64,000 bases of DNA from NCBI GenBank assembly GCA_013054445.1, contig JAAMPI010000077.1:1-64000 (forward strand), in the 5' to 3' direction. The position numbers were made by a program, and so were the translations under genes. This document shows, in pieces, positions 1-11,776 of the stretch. This DNA is from Cudoniella acicularis. Its lineage: Eukaryota; Ascomycota; Leotiomycetes; Helotiales; Helotiaceae. Each line of letters begins with the position of its first letter. The stretch's first letter is position 1. The notes under the pieces are model-generated. The model was not told the DNA's origin. It worked only from the letters and a program-made list of their open reading frames with translations, and searched no databases.

Positions 1-256
1 CCCCCAACTCCATTCCCATCCCATTCCCCTCAAACTCCTCCAAATAACCACTTTTTCCCTTCTCCTCAACCCCAACCTCAAACTCCCCCAAACCTCCCTT
101 TCCCTTCCCGCCTTTCCCCCCAACAACACCAAATCCCAAAGCCGGCAAGAAATCAATAACAATTAGTAGGATGAGGAAGGCAACTGTGGCGATTAAGCTG
201 AGGCCTACAAAATCGTTTGGTAAGGTTTTGAGAGCGGCGAGGGTTGTGTCATCCAT
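1..256 (-). CDS. Unknown membrane-anchored protein, N-terminal part
   Basis: The reading frame starts at the ATG at 256-254 on the minus strand and stays open to the window edge, giving 85 residues, so the gene continues outside. Residues about 17-45 are a long hydrophobic stretch (core LIATVAFLILLIVIDFLPAL) that looks like a membrane anchor. After it come a Gly/Lys-rich linker and an acidic Gly/Glu-rich segment. An N-terminal anchor followed by a flexible linker would suit a membrane-tethered enzyme, but no family motif is visible. A first intron could lie inside this stretch unseen. The family is not recognised. Confidence 0.5.
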   Translation of the reverse strand, partial: MDDTTLAALKTLPNDFVGLSLIATVAFLILLIVIDFLPALGFGVVGGKGGKGKGGLGEFEVGVEEKGKSGYLEEFEGNGMGMELG

Positions 257-1798
257 TTTCGGGGGTGCTTGCTGAGAGAGTTTTGGGGTAGGTGCTGGGT
301 GGTTGTGATGGGTGTGATTGAAAAAGGGGTAGAAGTGTCTGAGGAGTGTCTGAGAGCTGAAGTGAGGTGTCAATATCGATTTTGGAGCGGCGTGCCCCTC
401 GTGTCTGTCGGGAAGGAGAGCAGGTTCGATCGGATAGACGCGCCTTCGCACGGCGCTGGACTGGTCTTTCCTTCCTTCCACCACTCCTCTCTTTTCGTAC
501 TTCGTGCCTTTCTTCTTTCCTGCCCAAACTCGATTTGCGTGGTAACTTTACTTGGAGCAGTGAGTAAGGTGCAGACTTGAAGTTCTCCCCGCGCCTAGGT
601 CTCGAGGTTCGATTCGACACTACACAATGCACCCTCTGACCTCAAGCCTTTCTCGTTGAAGCAAACTTGTCGAATTAGTGGCCGCGATGACTCTTCCTTA
701 GTCACTTCTGTAGTCCTAGTCGTAGTCTGTGTAACCCTCCCTCTCGTTCTTTCTTTCCTTCTTTCCAAAATACTCAAATAACCCTTCGAATTTCAAAAGT
801 CGCTGTCCAAAAAGCTACAAATTTTAGCAAAAAAAGTCCGAATGCCCTCACTCCCTTATAACCAAGTCCATCCGACGGGTCTCAGATCTCGGGAAAAAAG
901 ACACCCGGGCAGGAGAAGGGCTGCGAGACTAGTTTCACGTTCGAGTGAAAAAGTCAATGCACTCCCCGGAAATCTTTCGATTTTTTTTCCTCATCTAATT
1001 GTGCGAGGCTTTTTATGTGATGTGCATTATGCATTTTTAGTTTTGGGATGGAGTGGTGAAGAGGAGGGAAAGTGGTGAGGTAATCGTTCGGGGGTGTAGA
1101 TTATGGGAGGGTGAAACGGCGGAAGTTGTGTGCGGACCAATAGTATGATGTGAGAGTTTTGATTTGGTGCTTCACCGCTTGATTCTCCGTTTTGCATTTT
1201 GAAGCCTTGTACGGGTTTGTGCAATACAATTTAGAAAGATGCCGCGAGGTGGATGCTTGGAGAGAGTCCTGTCAGAAAGACAACGTGCTGCGTGCGATGC
1301 AAGAATTTCGGGGCGACAAAAACCCCCGTTGCTCTCCATGTAAGTGGCAGCGATAACAAGCTACCTCGTACGCCTTGAATTACGATGACCTAAGCCAGCG
1401 TTCCGTGTCGATTTTTTCTTTCTAAGGTTTTCTTTAAACTTGACGGGAAGGTCATATTTTCGCGATTTCTCCTTTGTCGCTTCCCCTTTTTCTCTGGACT
1501 CGCTTTCTTCCTCGGTTGTAAAAATGAGGATGCAAGGAGTCGTTACTTCTGCTTTCAGAGCGAGAGGATGCAAGGCTCGGGTGGAAAAGGCAGGTGATTT
1601 TTTCACGTTGAAAGATGGAGTGGATTCGGAAATCATCAAGAACTGATTTATCCTACCTATGCTCAAATCAACGCTCATCAGTGATATGCCATTACCAATC
1701 TAATCCTCTTCAAAAATTCCACTTTTCCCACCCCACAATACACCACCATGCCCCAAACCTCACCCTCTCACCATCCTGGCCCCCACACAACTCCTTAT
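257..1798. other. Intergenic, no supported gene
   Basis: This holds the upstream region of the gene at 1-256 and the 3' flank of phospholipase D. There are CT-rich runs (for example 747-764) and short open frames on both strands, but none has a family motif or splice structure that makes it convincing. Confidence 0.6.
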
Positions 1799-4570
1799 CT
1801 ACGTATAAACATCATCCGTAAAAGCATTCAACTTCAACCCACTAACCGCAAAATCCACCCCCTCCATAAACCTCAACGGCATCTCCACAAGCGTCCCTCT
1901 CACCTTACTCAACTCCCCCTTCAGCTCCCTCACACCCCCCGGAAACTCCTCACTAACCACATGCCCATACTTATACCTCGGCTCTCCCTTAGCCTTCCCC
2001 CCCAAAGAATAAATTCCCGTAAAACTGCTCGTACTCCTCCCAATTCGTCACATTATCAGCTGGAACGACGTGGAAAGCCCTTGCAAAGACTGCAGTGTTG
2101 GTCGAAGCAGTGCCGTTCCAATACTGGGAGAATTCCTCGGAAAGGGGATCAGCGACGAGATTGTCGGCTTCAGAACCCCAATCGTAGATGTTTCCGGCTT
2201 GGTTTATAGGCAGGAAATTCTCGTCTGGGCGTGTGAAGTCTTGATCGGGGAGGAGGCCGAGGTGTTTGCGGAAGAGTTGACGGCGGAGGGAGGTGGCGTA
2301 GCGGGAGACACGGACGGGTTGGTAGGCGAGCGTCGAGGGGATGAGGTCGTTGTCGTGGATTACGACGGCGATTTCCGAGTCGTGGGTTCCGAGTTGGGAG
2401 CGATCGTTTAGGTTGGCGGAGCCGCAGATTACGGTTGTGTCGTCTGCTATGAGAAGTTTGGTGTGGATGTAGAGTTCTGGTTTTGAGGTTAGTGGGTTTT
2501 GGAAACGGAAAGGGGAAAGGGGGAAATACCTTCGGAGACGAAGGCGTCCATTTCCGATTCTTCGTCGCCGGACCATGGGATGTCCTCGATGGAGGGCCCA
2601 CCATCCATGTAACAAGCGCTTACAGTATCGTAACCGCTGTCCTGAACTCGAGAAGCCGCCGCTTGGTACTGATCGTATTCACGATTTGGCTGACCAGGTC
2701 TTGCACCTGTTCCTTCACCATAGCCATCATAGCCTGCACCAACAATATCATCATGTTCTCTTCTTGCATCCCTGTAGCTGACACCACTTTGTTGCTCGAT
2801 GTTTGACATTGTCGAGCCAGCATTGATACGATCATAATTCCTGAGATTATAGAATCGGATATACTGTCCCGCATCGGGCACACCAGCCTTTTGGATCTCT
2901 TCGATGATACTGTGGCCCCCGCGACAGATGCTGTTGTATTGATATTCCATGATTGCTCGAGTTCCCAGGCTGTCATCCGCATGGAGGTCACCAGCAAAGG
3001 CTGGAACGGAAGGCATGCATACGATGACCTTGTATTGCTCGCCATTTTGGTATGCGCGCACAATTCTCTCAACGAGAGCTGCGCCGATTTGGTTCTTGAT
3101 TGGACTTTGCTTGTCACCAGTGGCAGTAATGAAGAACTGATTCTCAATATAGACAAAGGATCTGCTGTTCCGGATAACCTCGATGTAGGCATTGGCAACT
3201 GAGTGCTAAAACTGGTCAGCTGATATCATTTTTGATACTTTGAGAACTAAGAATAGGGGTTTACCTCGGTAGCACAACCATTACTCCATGTCGTGCAACT
3301 TCTCACAAGTTGAACTGAGACTCCCGATGGTTGCGGTCTACCAATCTCCAAGCCCTCCACCTTCCCATTGAGCTTATAATACCCATCCGGTATATCCTCC
3401 TGCCTCAAAGACAAGCTAGTGTATTTCGTCTTGAACTCCGGAACATCATATTTCTCTTTAAATATGAAATTCCACCTCTGCACGAAATGTGCACGAAGAT
3501 CTTCAACAACAGGACCCTGTAAGCAAAGACTCAGATCCGACCATCCCATTCTCGAGCTCTGGGTGCGATCAAGCTTGTTGTTCATGTAATGGGTGACATC
3601 TTCAAAGTCATAGACTCTCGCGTTGTTGAAATCTTGGCCTGGGAACAAAATTTTGTCGACGTTGGTAGGATGGGCGTCGGCGAGAGGGTGAGAGTTGGTA
3701 TCCCATCGACCGAAACAGAGATCGAGTCCTCCCATGAATGCAATCCTTCCATCAATAAGACACAATTTCTCATGATGGGCCCAATACAAAATGATGTCGT
3801 CGCTTGCTCCGTAAATGGCCTTGAGACCATCTTCAGGGAGTTTTGCCAGGTCAAAACACTTGAAGAAATTCTTGGTTTTGCTGATGACCTCGGATTGAAA
3901 GACCTGACCGCTAGGAGCATGGTCTGGGTGGCGGAAGACGGAGATGTTTGGGTGCTGTTCAATGGCTTTTTTGGTGTGCTCGGAGCAGACTGTTTATATC
4001 AGACTTTGATTTTTTCGAAGGGGAAGAGAGGGAACTCACGTGTCAAAACCTGTGATACCTCCTTATAAACGATAATATTGACCTTCACGCCTCTCTCAGC
4101 AGCAGCAAGCAACATCCGATCAATGCGGTACTGCTCATTCTGAGAAGGCGGTCTCCGTAAATAAAGCTCTACCCCCAGTCAGCCATCTTACTCCTCTTGT
4201 CGGGCTCAGAATACCAACCGGGACTCAACCACCAATCCAAAATCCAAATACTCTCTCTCGCCTCCTCAAGAGCTATAGAGACAGCCCAGAAGTAACCACA
4301 CCCATCCACAAACCATTTCGCGTCATTTCCCGACCGCTGAGGTGCAAAACTGCCGAACCGATTGTTGACCTTCTCCTCACCCGGCTGCTCCGGTCGATCT
4401 TCATGCGGTTTCTGATAACCCTGACCATCATATTGCTGAGTGTAGCTGCTCTCACCTTCATGTCTGTGATCTTCTTTGCCTTCAAGCTCGTCGAATTTCT
4501 CCCTGATATCTTCCTCAATGTCGTCAATGCGCTCCTTGAGCTTCTCTGCAAACTTGTCGAGGAAAGACAT
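1799..4570 (-). CDS. Phospholipase D (HKD family), with C-terminal frameshift
   Basis: Phospholipase D hydrolyses phosphatidylcholine-type lipids to phosphatidic acid at membranes. Exons are 4570-4219, 4168-4040, 3989-3265, 3205-2530 and 2476-1799; introns are 50-59 nt, GT-AG and phase-consistent. The start at 4570 opens a charged, coiled N-terminus. Both catalytic HxKx4D motifs are present: HEKLCLID near residue 233 followed by GRIAFMGGLD, and HTKLLIAD near residue 632 followed by GSANLNDRS. Full length would be about 850 residues, normal for the fungal family. A run of seven G (minus strand, 2003-1997) shifts the frame: as written, translation stops at 1989. With one G fewer it runs on in a conserved tail (GEPRYKYGHVVSEEFPGG) to the stop at 1799. 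This is a sequencing error or a real C-terminal truncation. Confidence 0.9.
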
Positions 4571-5852
4571 GGCGACTATGTAGTTGCGTTTGATAGCTTG
4601 AAAATCTAGATCTGTACCGAAAATACCTTTTATATAAGCACCGCCGTAAAGAGTGATCCGATCTCAATCAAAAGTGCTTATCAACAGCCTCAATTTCAGC
4701 TCTGACGCTGCCTAAAGCTGTCTTATAAAATGGTGCGACGCTTGCCAAGCTCCCCTCAGCCTCAGCCCAAGCAAAGCAAATAAAAGTAAGATCAGATTGT
4801 CTGAAGTCGCGGCAGCCAATCGCGTAAAGCATAGTACGTGTCGCATTAAATGGTAAGTTCCGACATTCGTGTGTAGCTGAGTGAGCAGAGTCAAGAAGGC
4901 GGGGTCTTTTGGAGGGGTCGGACGAGCTTGATTGGCGCTGAATCGGAGGCATTTCAGCTGCTGCCCCGCTCTCCGAAACACGTTGTTATCAGGCTGCTAG
5001 TGGGGCATTTGACCCCCGCTGTCCCCTATTCTGCACATGAACATGTAGGTACCCTCTTAAAACAGAACCTTTCACTACCGCATGCACAGCTCCCCATTAA
5101 GCCAATACTCACCCAAATATACATACATTGTCATACCTCACAAATATGCTCACCACCACCACCAATTTTCACTCCTTTCCTACCCAATGGGACGCCCATT
5201 CATAGCGCGGGCCTTCTCACTTCCCCACCCTGCTCTTAACGTACCGAATGTAACGAGTAAGCACAGAGTCGCAGCAAGCGAGCCAGCCCTATAATTAAAA
5301 GAGAGCGGGATAAGAGCGTTTTCGGAATGTGTCTGTGTGCACGTTATAATAGTGAGAGGAACTATTATTTAATTATGAGAGGCGCTTAGAGCGCTTGCCT
5401 TGGCTTGCGATATTATTTTAATTTTCTAGGGAATAATAAATTGGGACGGCACAATGCACAGCGCTGATTTTGGGGCAAATTGAGGGGAGTCTTCATGAAC
5501 AATTCTTCCGTTTGCCAGGGCATTTAAAAATGGGCATTGGAAAGCAACGTGCCCCAATCTCACACCGTCCTGACTCTGCCTTGCACCCACCACCGTGAAG
5601 AAACTAGTCCCTATAGCAAGTGGAAATGTAAAATCCATAATTCAAACTTCAAGCTCCTTGTAATACTATTCTTTACACAATAAACATTTAATAAATTACA
5701 ACGCGAATACAATAATATATCGCTCGCCGCCATTTTATAATATCCCCATCCATATTTTCCATATATATCTTTCGCCATAAAATTCATATATTCCCTTAAC
5801 CCAGCCAAACGCCGATAAAAAGAAATCCCAGCCTACAACTCCATTTCCCAAA
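4571..5852. other. Intergenic, no supported gene
   Basis: This is the upstream region of phospholipase D and the 3' flank of the oligopeptide transporter. The part around 5300-5450 is AT-rich. I see no coding exon, RNA gene or repeat here. Confidence 0.6.
4628..4635 (-). promoter_or_regulatory. TATA-like element of the phospholipase D gene
   Basis: On the minus strand the sequence reads TATATAAA about 58 nt before the chosen start codon, a plausible core promoter position for a short 5' UTR. Confidence 0.4.
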
Positions 5853-8568
5853 TCACTGCGGAGGCAACGCAAAACACCTCTCAGGACTCTCCGCATTATT
5901 CCCCCACCAATTCGGCATATTAATAATCATCCCCGACCCAAAAGCCAAAAAGATAATCAACAAGCACAAATTGAACCCAGCATCGAAAGCCGCGGCAAGG
6001 ATGTAGTTGTAGCGAGCCCAGAGTTCGTAATGGTGTCGGTAGGCGTAGTACATGACGAAGTAGCCGCCGATGATGCTGGATGTTACGCCGGTGGAGAGGT
6101 TCCCCCAGAAGGAGCCGATGCTGGAGTAGAAGATGGTGGAGTTCCAGAGCATGAATTTGGCGTTGGGGAAGCGCCGGTGCAGGCAGTAGATTATTAGGGG
6201 GGTGAGGCCCCCGAGGAGGAAGCCGTAGGGAACGGCGTGGTAGATTTGGAGTTTGAAGAGGCGTGCCGGACCCTGTGGAAGAAGTTAGGAATGTGGAATG
6301 GCTTGAAGACGGGGTTGTAACGTACGACTAAAACGTATTGCACCCCGACTGTAAGGCAGGATTCTAAGACTTGTCCTGTCCATTGCTTCGTTGGATCCAT
6401 GATTTTGCCCTTGAGGTAGTCGGATTTTGTATCCAGAACCCAGCGCATAGTGCCGTAATTTATAGGCACTCCGATTAGGGAACCCAAGATCTGAGAGAAG
6501 AATACGGCTCTTGGCGGGATATGCATATAGTGACCAACCTTCTGGTCTTGAAGCATGAGCTGGGCGCGATACCATGCATTTCCAGCAATGCTGCTGTATA
6601 CGAATGCGCCGCATGGGTTTTTGTAACCAGAAACGGAGTTGACCATTATTCCGTATAACAGTTCGTTTGTAGTCCCAATTGGCTAAGGTAAGTCAGTACG
6701 GCGCAACACAGATAACAAGTCAATAGGGAATTTACTCACCAACTGAAAATTCGATACTGCATAAAGCCATCCCAGAGGCTAAAGGCGAAGTTAGTTTTCT
6801 CTTCTCTCGGGATTTATCATATGATTCAACGCACCACAACTACAACAGCTCCCGTTGCCAATGCAACGACAACCGTCCAGGTAGGGATGTACAAGTCTCC
6901 TTTTGCAACGACACCAAAAATCATAACCACCGATATCAGAAACAGCGCAAAGTACCATGAAAAGGGAACTTCTTTGTACTGCCGCATGAGAACATTAAGT
7001 TGATCCGGGAATTGCTCGGATACAGATTGGATATTGTGATTCCAGGACCGTTCCTTGTATTTCCTGATGATAGATATAACTACTGGGTAACCAAAAATAG
7101 CCATCCAGACCATAGCGGAAGTGTAAGACGCAAATTGGAAGAACATCCCCCATAACAACTGGGCGCTAACATAAAGGGGTCCATATTCAGCGTATGCTGT
7201 CTCGTTCAGGGCAGGCGCCGAGGTCATAATAGCGTGGATAGGATATTCGGTCCCATTTGCTGCTGACATTAGCGAAGATCGAAAAGGGTTCAAATAAGAC
7301 ATACCCATAAATAAGCTATTTGACATGAGATGAAGAGGCCATGATGAGACCCCGCCCCATTTGACAAGTGGTATCGCGATCCAGGCGCTAACAATGAAAC
7401 CTATGAAGACAATAACTTGCGTCCACCATGGCGTCAGGAAAAGGCTTCCCAGGTCTTGGTTATTACTGATCGTAGACCAATCGAGTGAGAGGTTCAAAAA
7501 CCCCATGCCTCCAGCACCCGAGCCGATGAAATTGAGAGTTTCGTTGTGAGGAGCTACCCAGCAAAGGAATGCGAGAGATTGTAAAAACGGGAACACATAT
7601 TCTGGTAAAAATTGCCAGATAGTGACGCCGGCAAGTACGAGGAAGAAAACCAGCATCTGTTTTCTAGAAACCGGTGAAGGAGATTCACGTTGTTTCTTCT
7701 GGGTTTCAAATAGTGCGGCTTGGCAAAGCCTGGAGCCTGTTAGCAACATAGAAACTTCCAATATAAAATTGGCCCAACTTACGATAAATACCTGCTTAAA
7801 TTAGTTTTATGTTCAAAATTTATCCAGTGTGACATACCAAGGATATTGCGGGTCATTGATCAAGAACTGCCTTGCGAGGGCTGCGTATGAATATCCCACC
7901 AAGGTGACCGCTAGCATAAATGTAATGCTCACGGCCCAATGGATCTGGGTGTCAAAATATAGTTCTGCCATTGAGATTGGTGCGAAAGCGAGGTTATAGG
8001 TTGCACCTGTTGATGCTGCAATTGTCACCATAACATGCTCCTTCACACTGAAAGGACCTGGGTTAAGATTGAAACCCCATTTTGTGAACGGAACCCGAAT
8101 TTGCCAAGCAGGAAGATATTTTCCCATCCAATCCCCCACATAATGTGACGCTATCTGTACAAAGAATACTGAATATGGAGCGTACGTTGTTCGATATTGG
8201 TCCATTTGTGTCAAGACAGCTCCGGGTGCGATGAATAGAAACATCAGGAAGAAGAATCGAAAAGTGATTACAAACGCCGTTGGGTCGTCCTCCAAGCTAA
8301 CCACGCGCCGAACCTGCCACGGAATATCTCGAAGGAGGGGATCATCATCGGGAATTTGTTCTTCTCCGCCAGCTGTTTCGTCTGCGAAATATTCTGAAAT
8401 ATCCTTTTCCACCTTGAGCTCCGGAGTCGGCGTTCGAGCAGAACTATTGTCCCCGAGTGTCGTTTTCTCGGACTCGGAGATATTGGAACTGGATCCTAGT
8501 TTGGTGATACTCGAGTCGGTTGAGGAAGCATAGAGGTCGCCCCGACGGATTTCACCGATTGTCGACAT
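5853..8568 (-). CDS. Small oligopeptide transporter (OPT family)
   Basis: OPT proteins are proton-coupled importers of small peptides (some move metal chelates or glutathione). My model has exons 8568-7838, 7791-7783, 7729-6835, 6778-6740, 6682-6326 and 6272-5853, giving 816 residues with every junction in phase. The N-terminal 100 residues are Ser/acid-rich and cytosolic. After the segment DIPWQVRRVVSLEDDPT come about 15 hydrophobic segments. OPT landmarks include FNLNPGPFSVKEHV, NDPQYPW before a conserved aromatic/Gln patch, PLGWLYAVSNFQL, and KIMDPTKQWTGQ. The first ATG at 8568 is preferred; an upstream in-frame codon is only GTG. The 9-nt exon restores three residues expected in this conserved patch; two other exons are also short (39 nt, and 357 nt between introns). 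Confidence 0.9.
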
Positions 8569-9582
8569 CGCAAGTGCACGATGGGAATGAGGCGAAAGAG
8601 CCAGCCACGGCGGGGTCACTCTAGAAATTCGAGAAGGTGAGGATCACCTATGGGTGATAAATAATGCTTCTCGAAGCATCGCGCTGCTGAGTGTCTCAAT
8701 CTTTATCTGGTGGAAGAGTTGAGAACGGGCGGAGGCACGCAATCATCGATCTTTGGCACTCATGGCGTCTGCACATCAGGTCAGACAATATTGCTTTCGG
8801 TTACAACGGTCGCTGGCGGGCTTGAGCTGAACGTGCGTACAACCCAGCAGCCCTCATTTTGTCCCTCGTGGGCAAGGAGTCCGAGGGCCAGCGACTCCCA
8901 GTGGGTGCTTGAGCATGCTGTGCCTCCGATGCACCTGGAGAAAAACTGAGCAACAGGGGCCGCGTCCCGCTTTCAAAAATTACCCGACATGGGGTACCGC
9001 ATGGAGGTTGCGGATGCCCTCATTCTGACGAGTGGCTGTCCAGCTTCAGTTTTTCGCCGTACGCACAGGCCAAAACAGGGCCAAAACAGGTGAAGCTTAT
9101 CAGGCTTGATAACAGACAGTACTGAGTACAGAGGGAGGGGTCAGGGGTGTCACGTGTGCTATCCTGCCAATTCATCTCGGATCAATCAAAAATATGCGTA
9201 CATTTGGGACTTGGGAGTCGGGGCTGGCTTGGCGACAAGGGCAAGAAGCAACACGCAGGCGCACTCACTTTGCAAGATTGAAGAGAAAAGGCATGGCGGG
9301 AAACTGGGGGGCTTGTGCTGCAGCGATCCTTCAAGTCTCAACCAGCCGGGCTGACAGCTGTCATGATGGAGTCCGCTGGCGACTGACCCTTCAAACCTCC
9401 ATCCAAGCATAGGGTTACTAGAGACGTGCTGTAGAGTAGACCCGAGAAGACGGTAGAAATGCAACCATTTCAGAGTCCAAGTCGTCCCATCAACTTTGGC
9501 TAATTTGAACCAACTCAACCGAGCCATCCAACCTGTCGTTCGCCGAGGGGTTGGTGCTGCAAAGTACCCAAAGAGGCCTGCT
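8569..9582. other. Intergenic, no supported gene
   Basis: This is the upstream region of the oligopeptide transporter and the 3' flank of the pICln gene. An 11-bp direct repeat (GCCAAAACAGG) occurs twice near 9070-9090. Overlapping open frames on both strands show no family motif. Confidence 0.55.
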
Positions 9583-10520
9583 TCAGTCGGTTCTGACCCG
9601 TTTGTTCCCCGCGGAGTCAGGCTCTCCATGACCATTCACGCCACTGCTTTCTTCCACTTCCTCTCGCGAGCGAACGCTGCCAGCGCCTTGGCCTAAGCTC
9701 TCACTTTGCGCATCAGCGATGTAGTTCCCGTCCTCGTCAAAATATTCCGAGACATTCTCAGCCGTGATCCACCCGCCACTGCCGGGAAATGGCGGCGGAA
9801 GCCCACCATCGGCTGTCCCTCTCTGCACATTCGGTAGCCCGCTGATACCCTCATATCCAACGTTCCCTTCAAAGACTATCCTGTCATCAACATCTCCATC
9901 CTCCATATCCACATCATCCCCAAATAATGGATCTGGGTGTAAATTTGAACAGTTGGATACGGCTTCAAAAAGTGTCTGTATTGCCGAGCGTTCAGCATCA
10001 GCTGGAGCTTGAGGGATCAAGGTCAATTCAACAGCATCCTCCTCGTCGTCCCCCACTCCATTGTCTGGATCCGAGAGTTCCAACTGCATATAAAGCCCTT
10101 GTACCTGCTGACTCGAATCTGAAGGGTCATCCAGTCGCTGGATCGCATGAAGCGAGATGGCGGGATAAGGAATCTCGATGCCTGTTAATGTGGCTGGATT
10201 GAACACGGTGAGGTTTCTAAGTGAAGATGGGTATTAACGGATGTCCGCCGAGTGGCCGAGCAAGAACAAACAGAAAGAAGAACATACTCGGAGCTAACAT
10301 AGACATCTACAACGACAATAGACGCGGCCCGTTCGCTGTTCTCGCCAGCCTCATTACCGGCGCTTTGCGCCGAAGCACCGGCAAAGATTGGGAGCTTGGA
10401 TGGCTGCGGTTGTGATGCTACAGCACGTATTCCTGTACCATGGTAATGAAGAACTGGTTTCGCCAAAGAAGCTCGTTGGTGTCCGCGTCTGGTGCTCTGA
10501 GAGCGGGGTGAAGAAGTCGC
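9583..10520 (-). pseudogene. pICln-like (Voldacs domain) gene lacking its start, frameshifted
   Basis: pICln is a PH-like chaperone of the methylosome/Sm-protein assembly pathway, also described as a regulator of volume decrease. Exon 10216-9583 and the preceding segment down to 10288 are separated by a 71-nt GT..TTAG intron. Recognisable blocks are [35 protein letters not shown], then NLTVFNPATLTGIEIPYP and SLHAIQ, followed by the usual acidic tail (DDEEDAVELTLIP and DDVDMEDGDVDD). Two lesions are visible. No pICln start codon exists: the reading frame runs straight upstream into a NIT2-type coding region. The frame also shifts near 10460-10464 between SFFG and KPVLHYH (one extra or two missing bases). 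So the gene is probably non-functional, or it is misassembled. Confidence 0.75.
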
Positions 10521-10766
10521 AGCCGTAAGGGGAGTTGAAGCATTCGGGGAGGACGGTTATGTTGGCGCCCTGGGCGGCGGCGGCGAAGACTTGCGAGTGC
10601 GCATGAGTGAGGTTATCTGCTTTGTCGGCGCCTGGTAGGAGAAGGGGTCGTTAGAGTGGGATATTCCTAGACAGATGGATCAGAGGGGTAGAGGGGTAGC
10701 AGAGGACAAACCAGATGCCAATTGGATGAGAGCCAGCTTTACTGGCTTCTTGAGAAGGTTCGCCAT
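10520..10766 (-). pseudogene. NIT2-type omega-amidase (nitrilase family), N-terminal fragment
   Basis: Omega-amidase (NIT2) hydrolyses alpha-ketoglutaramate/ketosuccinamate. From the ATG at 10766, exon 1 encodes MANLLKKPVKLALIQLASG. After an 80-nt intron (10711-10632, GTTTGT..CAG) exon 2 continues [20 protein letters not shown], then [11 protein letters not shown]. That is the classic start of the family, and the Glu in LPE corresponds to the catalytic Glu. The rest of the enzyme (catalytic Lys and Cys, about 220 residues) is absent. At about 10520 the same frame becomes pICln sequence ([10 protein letters not shown]). The likeliest explanation is a deletion between two tandem minus-strand genes, or an assembly collapse. 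Confidence 0.75.
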
Positions 10767-11776
10767 GCTGGATATTGGTCTTCGCGTGATGATGGGATGG
10801 TGATTTGCAGGCCCGAACAGAGCTCGAAGTGTTCGAGCTCTGAACATGCTTTTGTGCCCGGTGGTGTTGAGCTGTTTACTAGAGCTCCGTCAGTGGTCCA
10901 CTTATCGAGAGTGGGATGTGTTGATAGCGGCCAAAATTCGGCAAAGCAAGCCCGGCTGATGACATAATCTCGGCTTCCGGCACCCTGGTCCTCGGAGATG
11001 ATAACGCTGATTTTGAGATTCAGGTTGGCCGTGGCGTTTTGGTGGCTGACGCTTTGTTTCGGGTGCGCGAGACAGCATCAACATCACTCAACGCCATACA
11101 AATGAGGGGTTCGAGACAGCCGTTGCGGACAGTTGCATTCACAGCGCTGTGGAGTACCGGAAATTACCCAATTGAGTGCGAATAGGCAGCCTACAGGAAG
11201 CCAATGTCTCGAGAGTAGACGGGTGGGATTGGATGAACTCTGAGCCTCTATGCAGGCTATCCAGGCTATCCTATGTCTTCCTCCTCATCAAGTACTCTTT
11301 CGAGATGAGCATCTCCTACAGCGATAGCTCAATGGTAATTGTTGATGTGCCTCGCCTTGTTGAGGCCTGATAGCAGCATGACGTGGTGCTGTGCGGTCTA
11401 CTAACAGCTCAAGGAGCCTGTCTAGGTACAGTTGAGAGTTTTCAAGGACATTTTTGCTACTTGAAACCTTCGATGGTAAGGCGGACCAGTCACCTGTCTA
11501 AAGCTAAGTAAGTGCTCCCGATCGTACCTTCTAAAACCTCACGAAAAAACCACATGAATGGCCTGCCTAGGTACAAGTAGACAGCCAGATCAAGTGATGT
11601 CGTCCCTTCCTATTCTGAAGAGAGGCCCCGATCCCGAGAGCAATGTTGTCTACAGCATTTTGCTTGCATCCCTCTCACATATCAACGACCCACCACACTC
11701 TTTTATCACACTTTTCTCCGACAGTTGATGTTATCCTGTACCAATTATCCCTATCTGACCTCCCTCTTTGCGATTC
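10767..11776. other. Intergenic between divergent genes
   Basis: This is the shared upstream region of the NIT2/pICln locus (minus) and the large membrane protein (plus). No coding exon is supported. The last 100 nt before 11777 are CT-rich, as in many fungal promoters. Confidence 0.55.
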
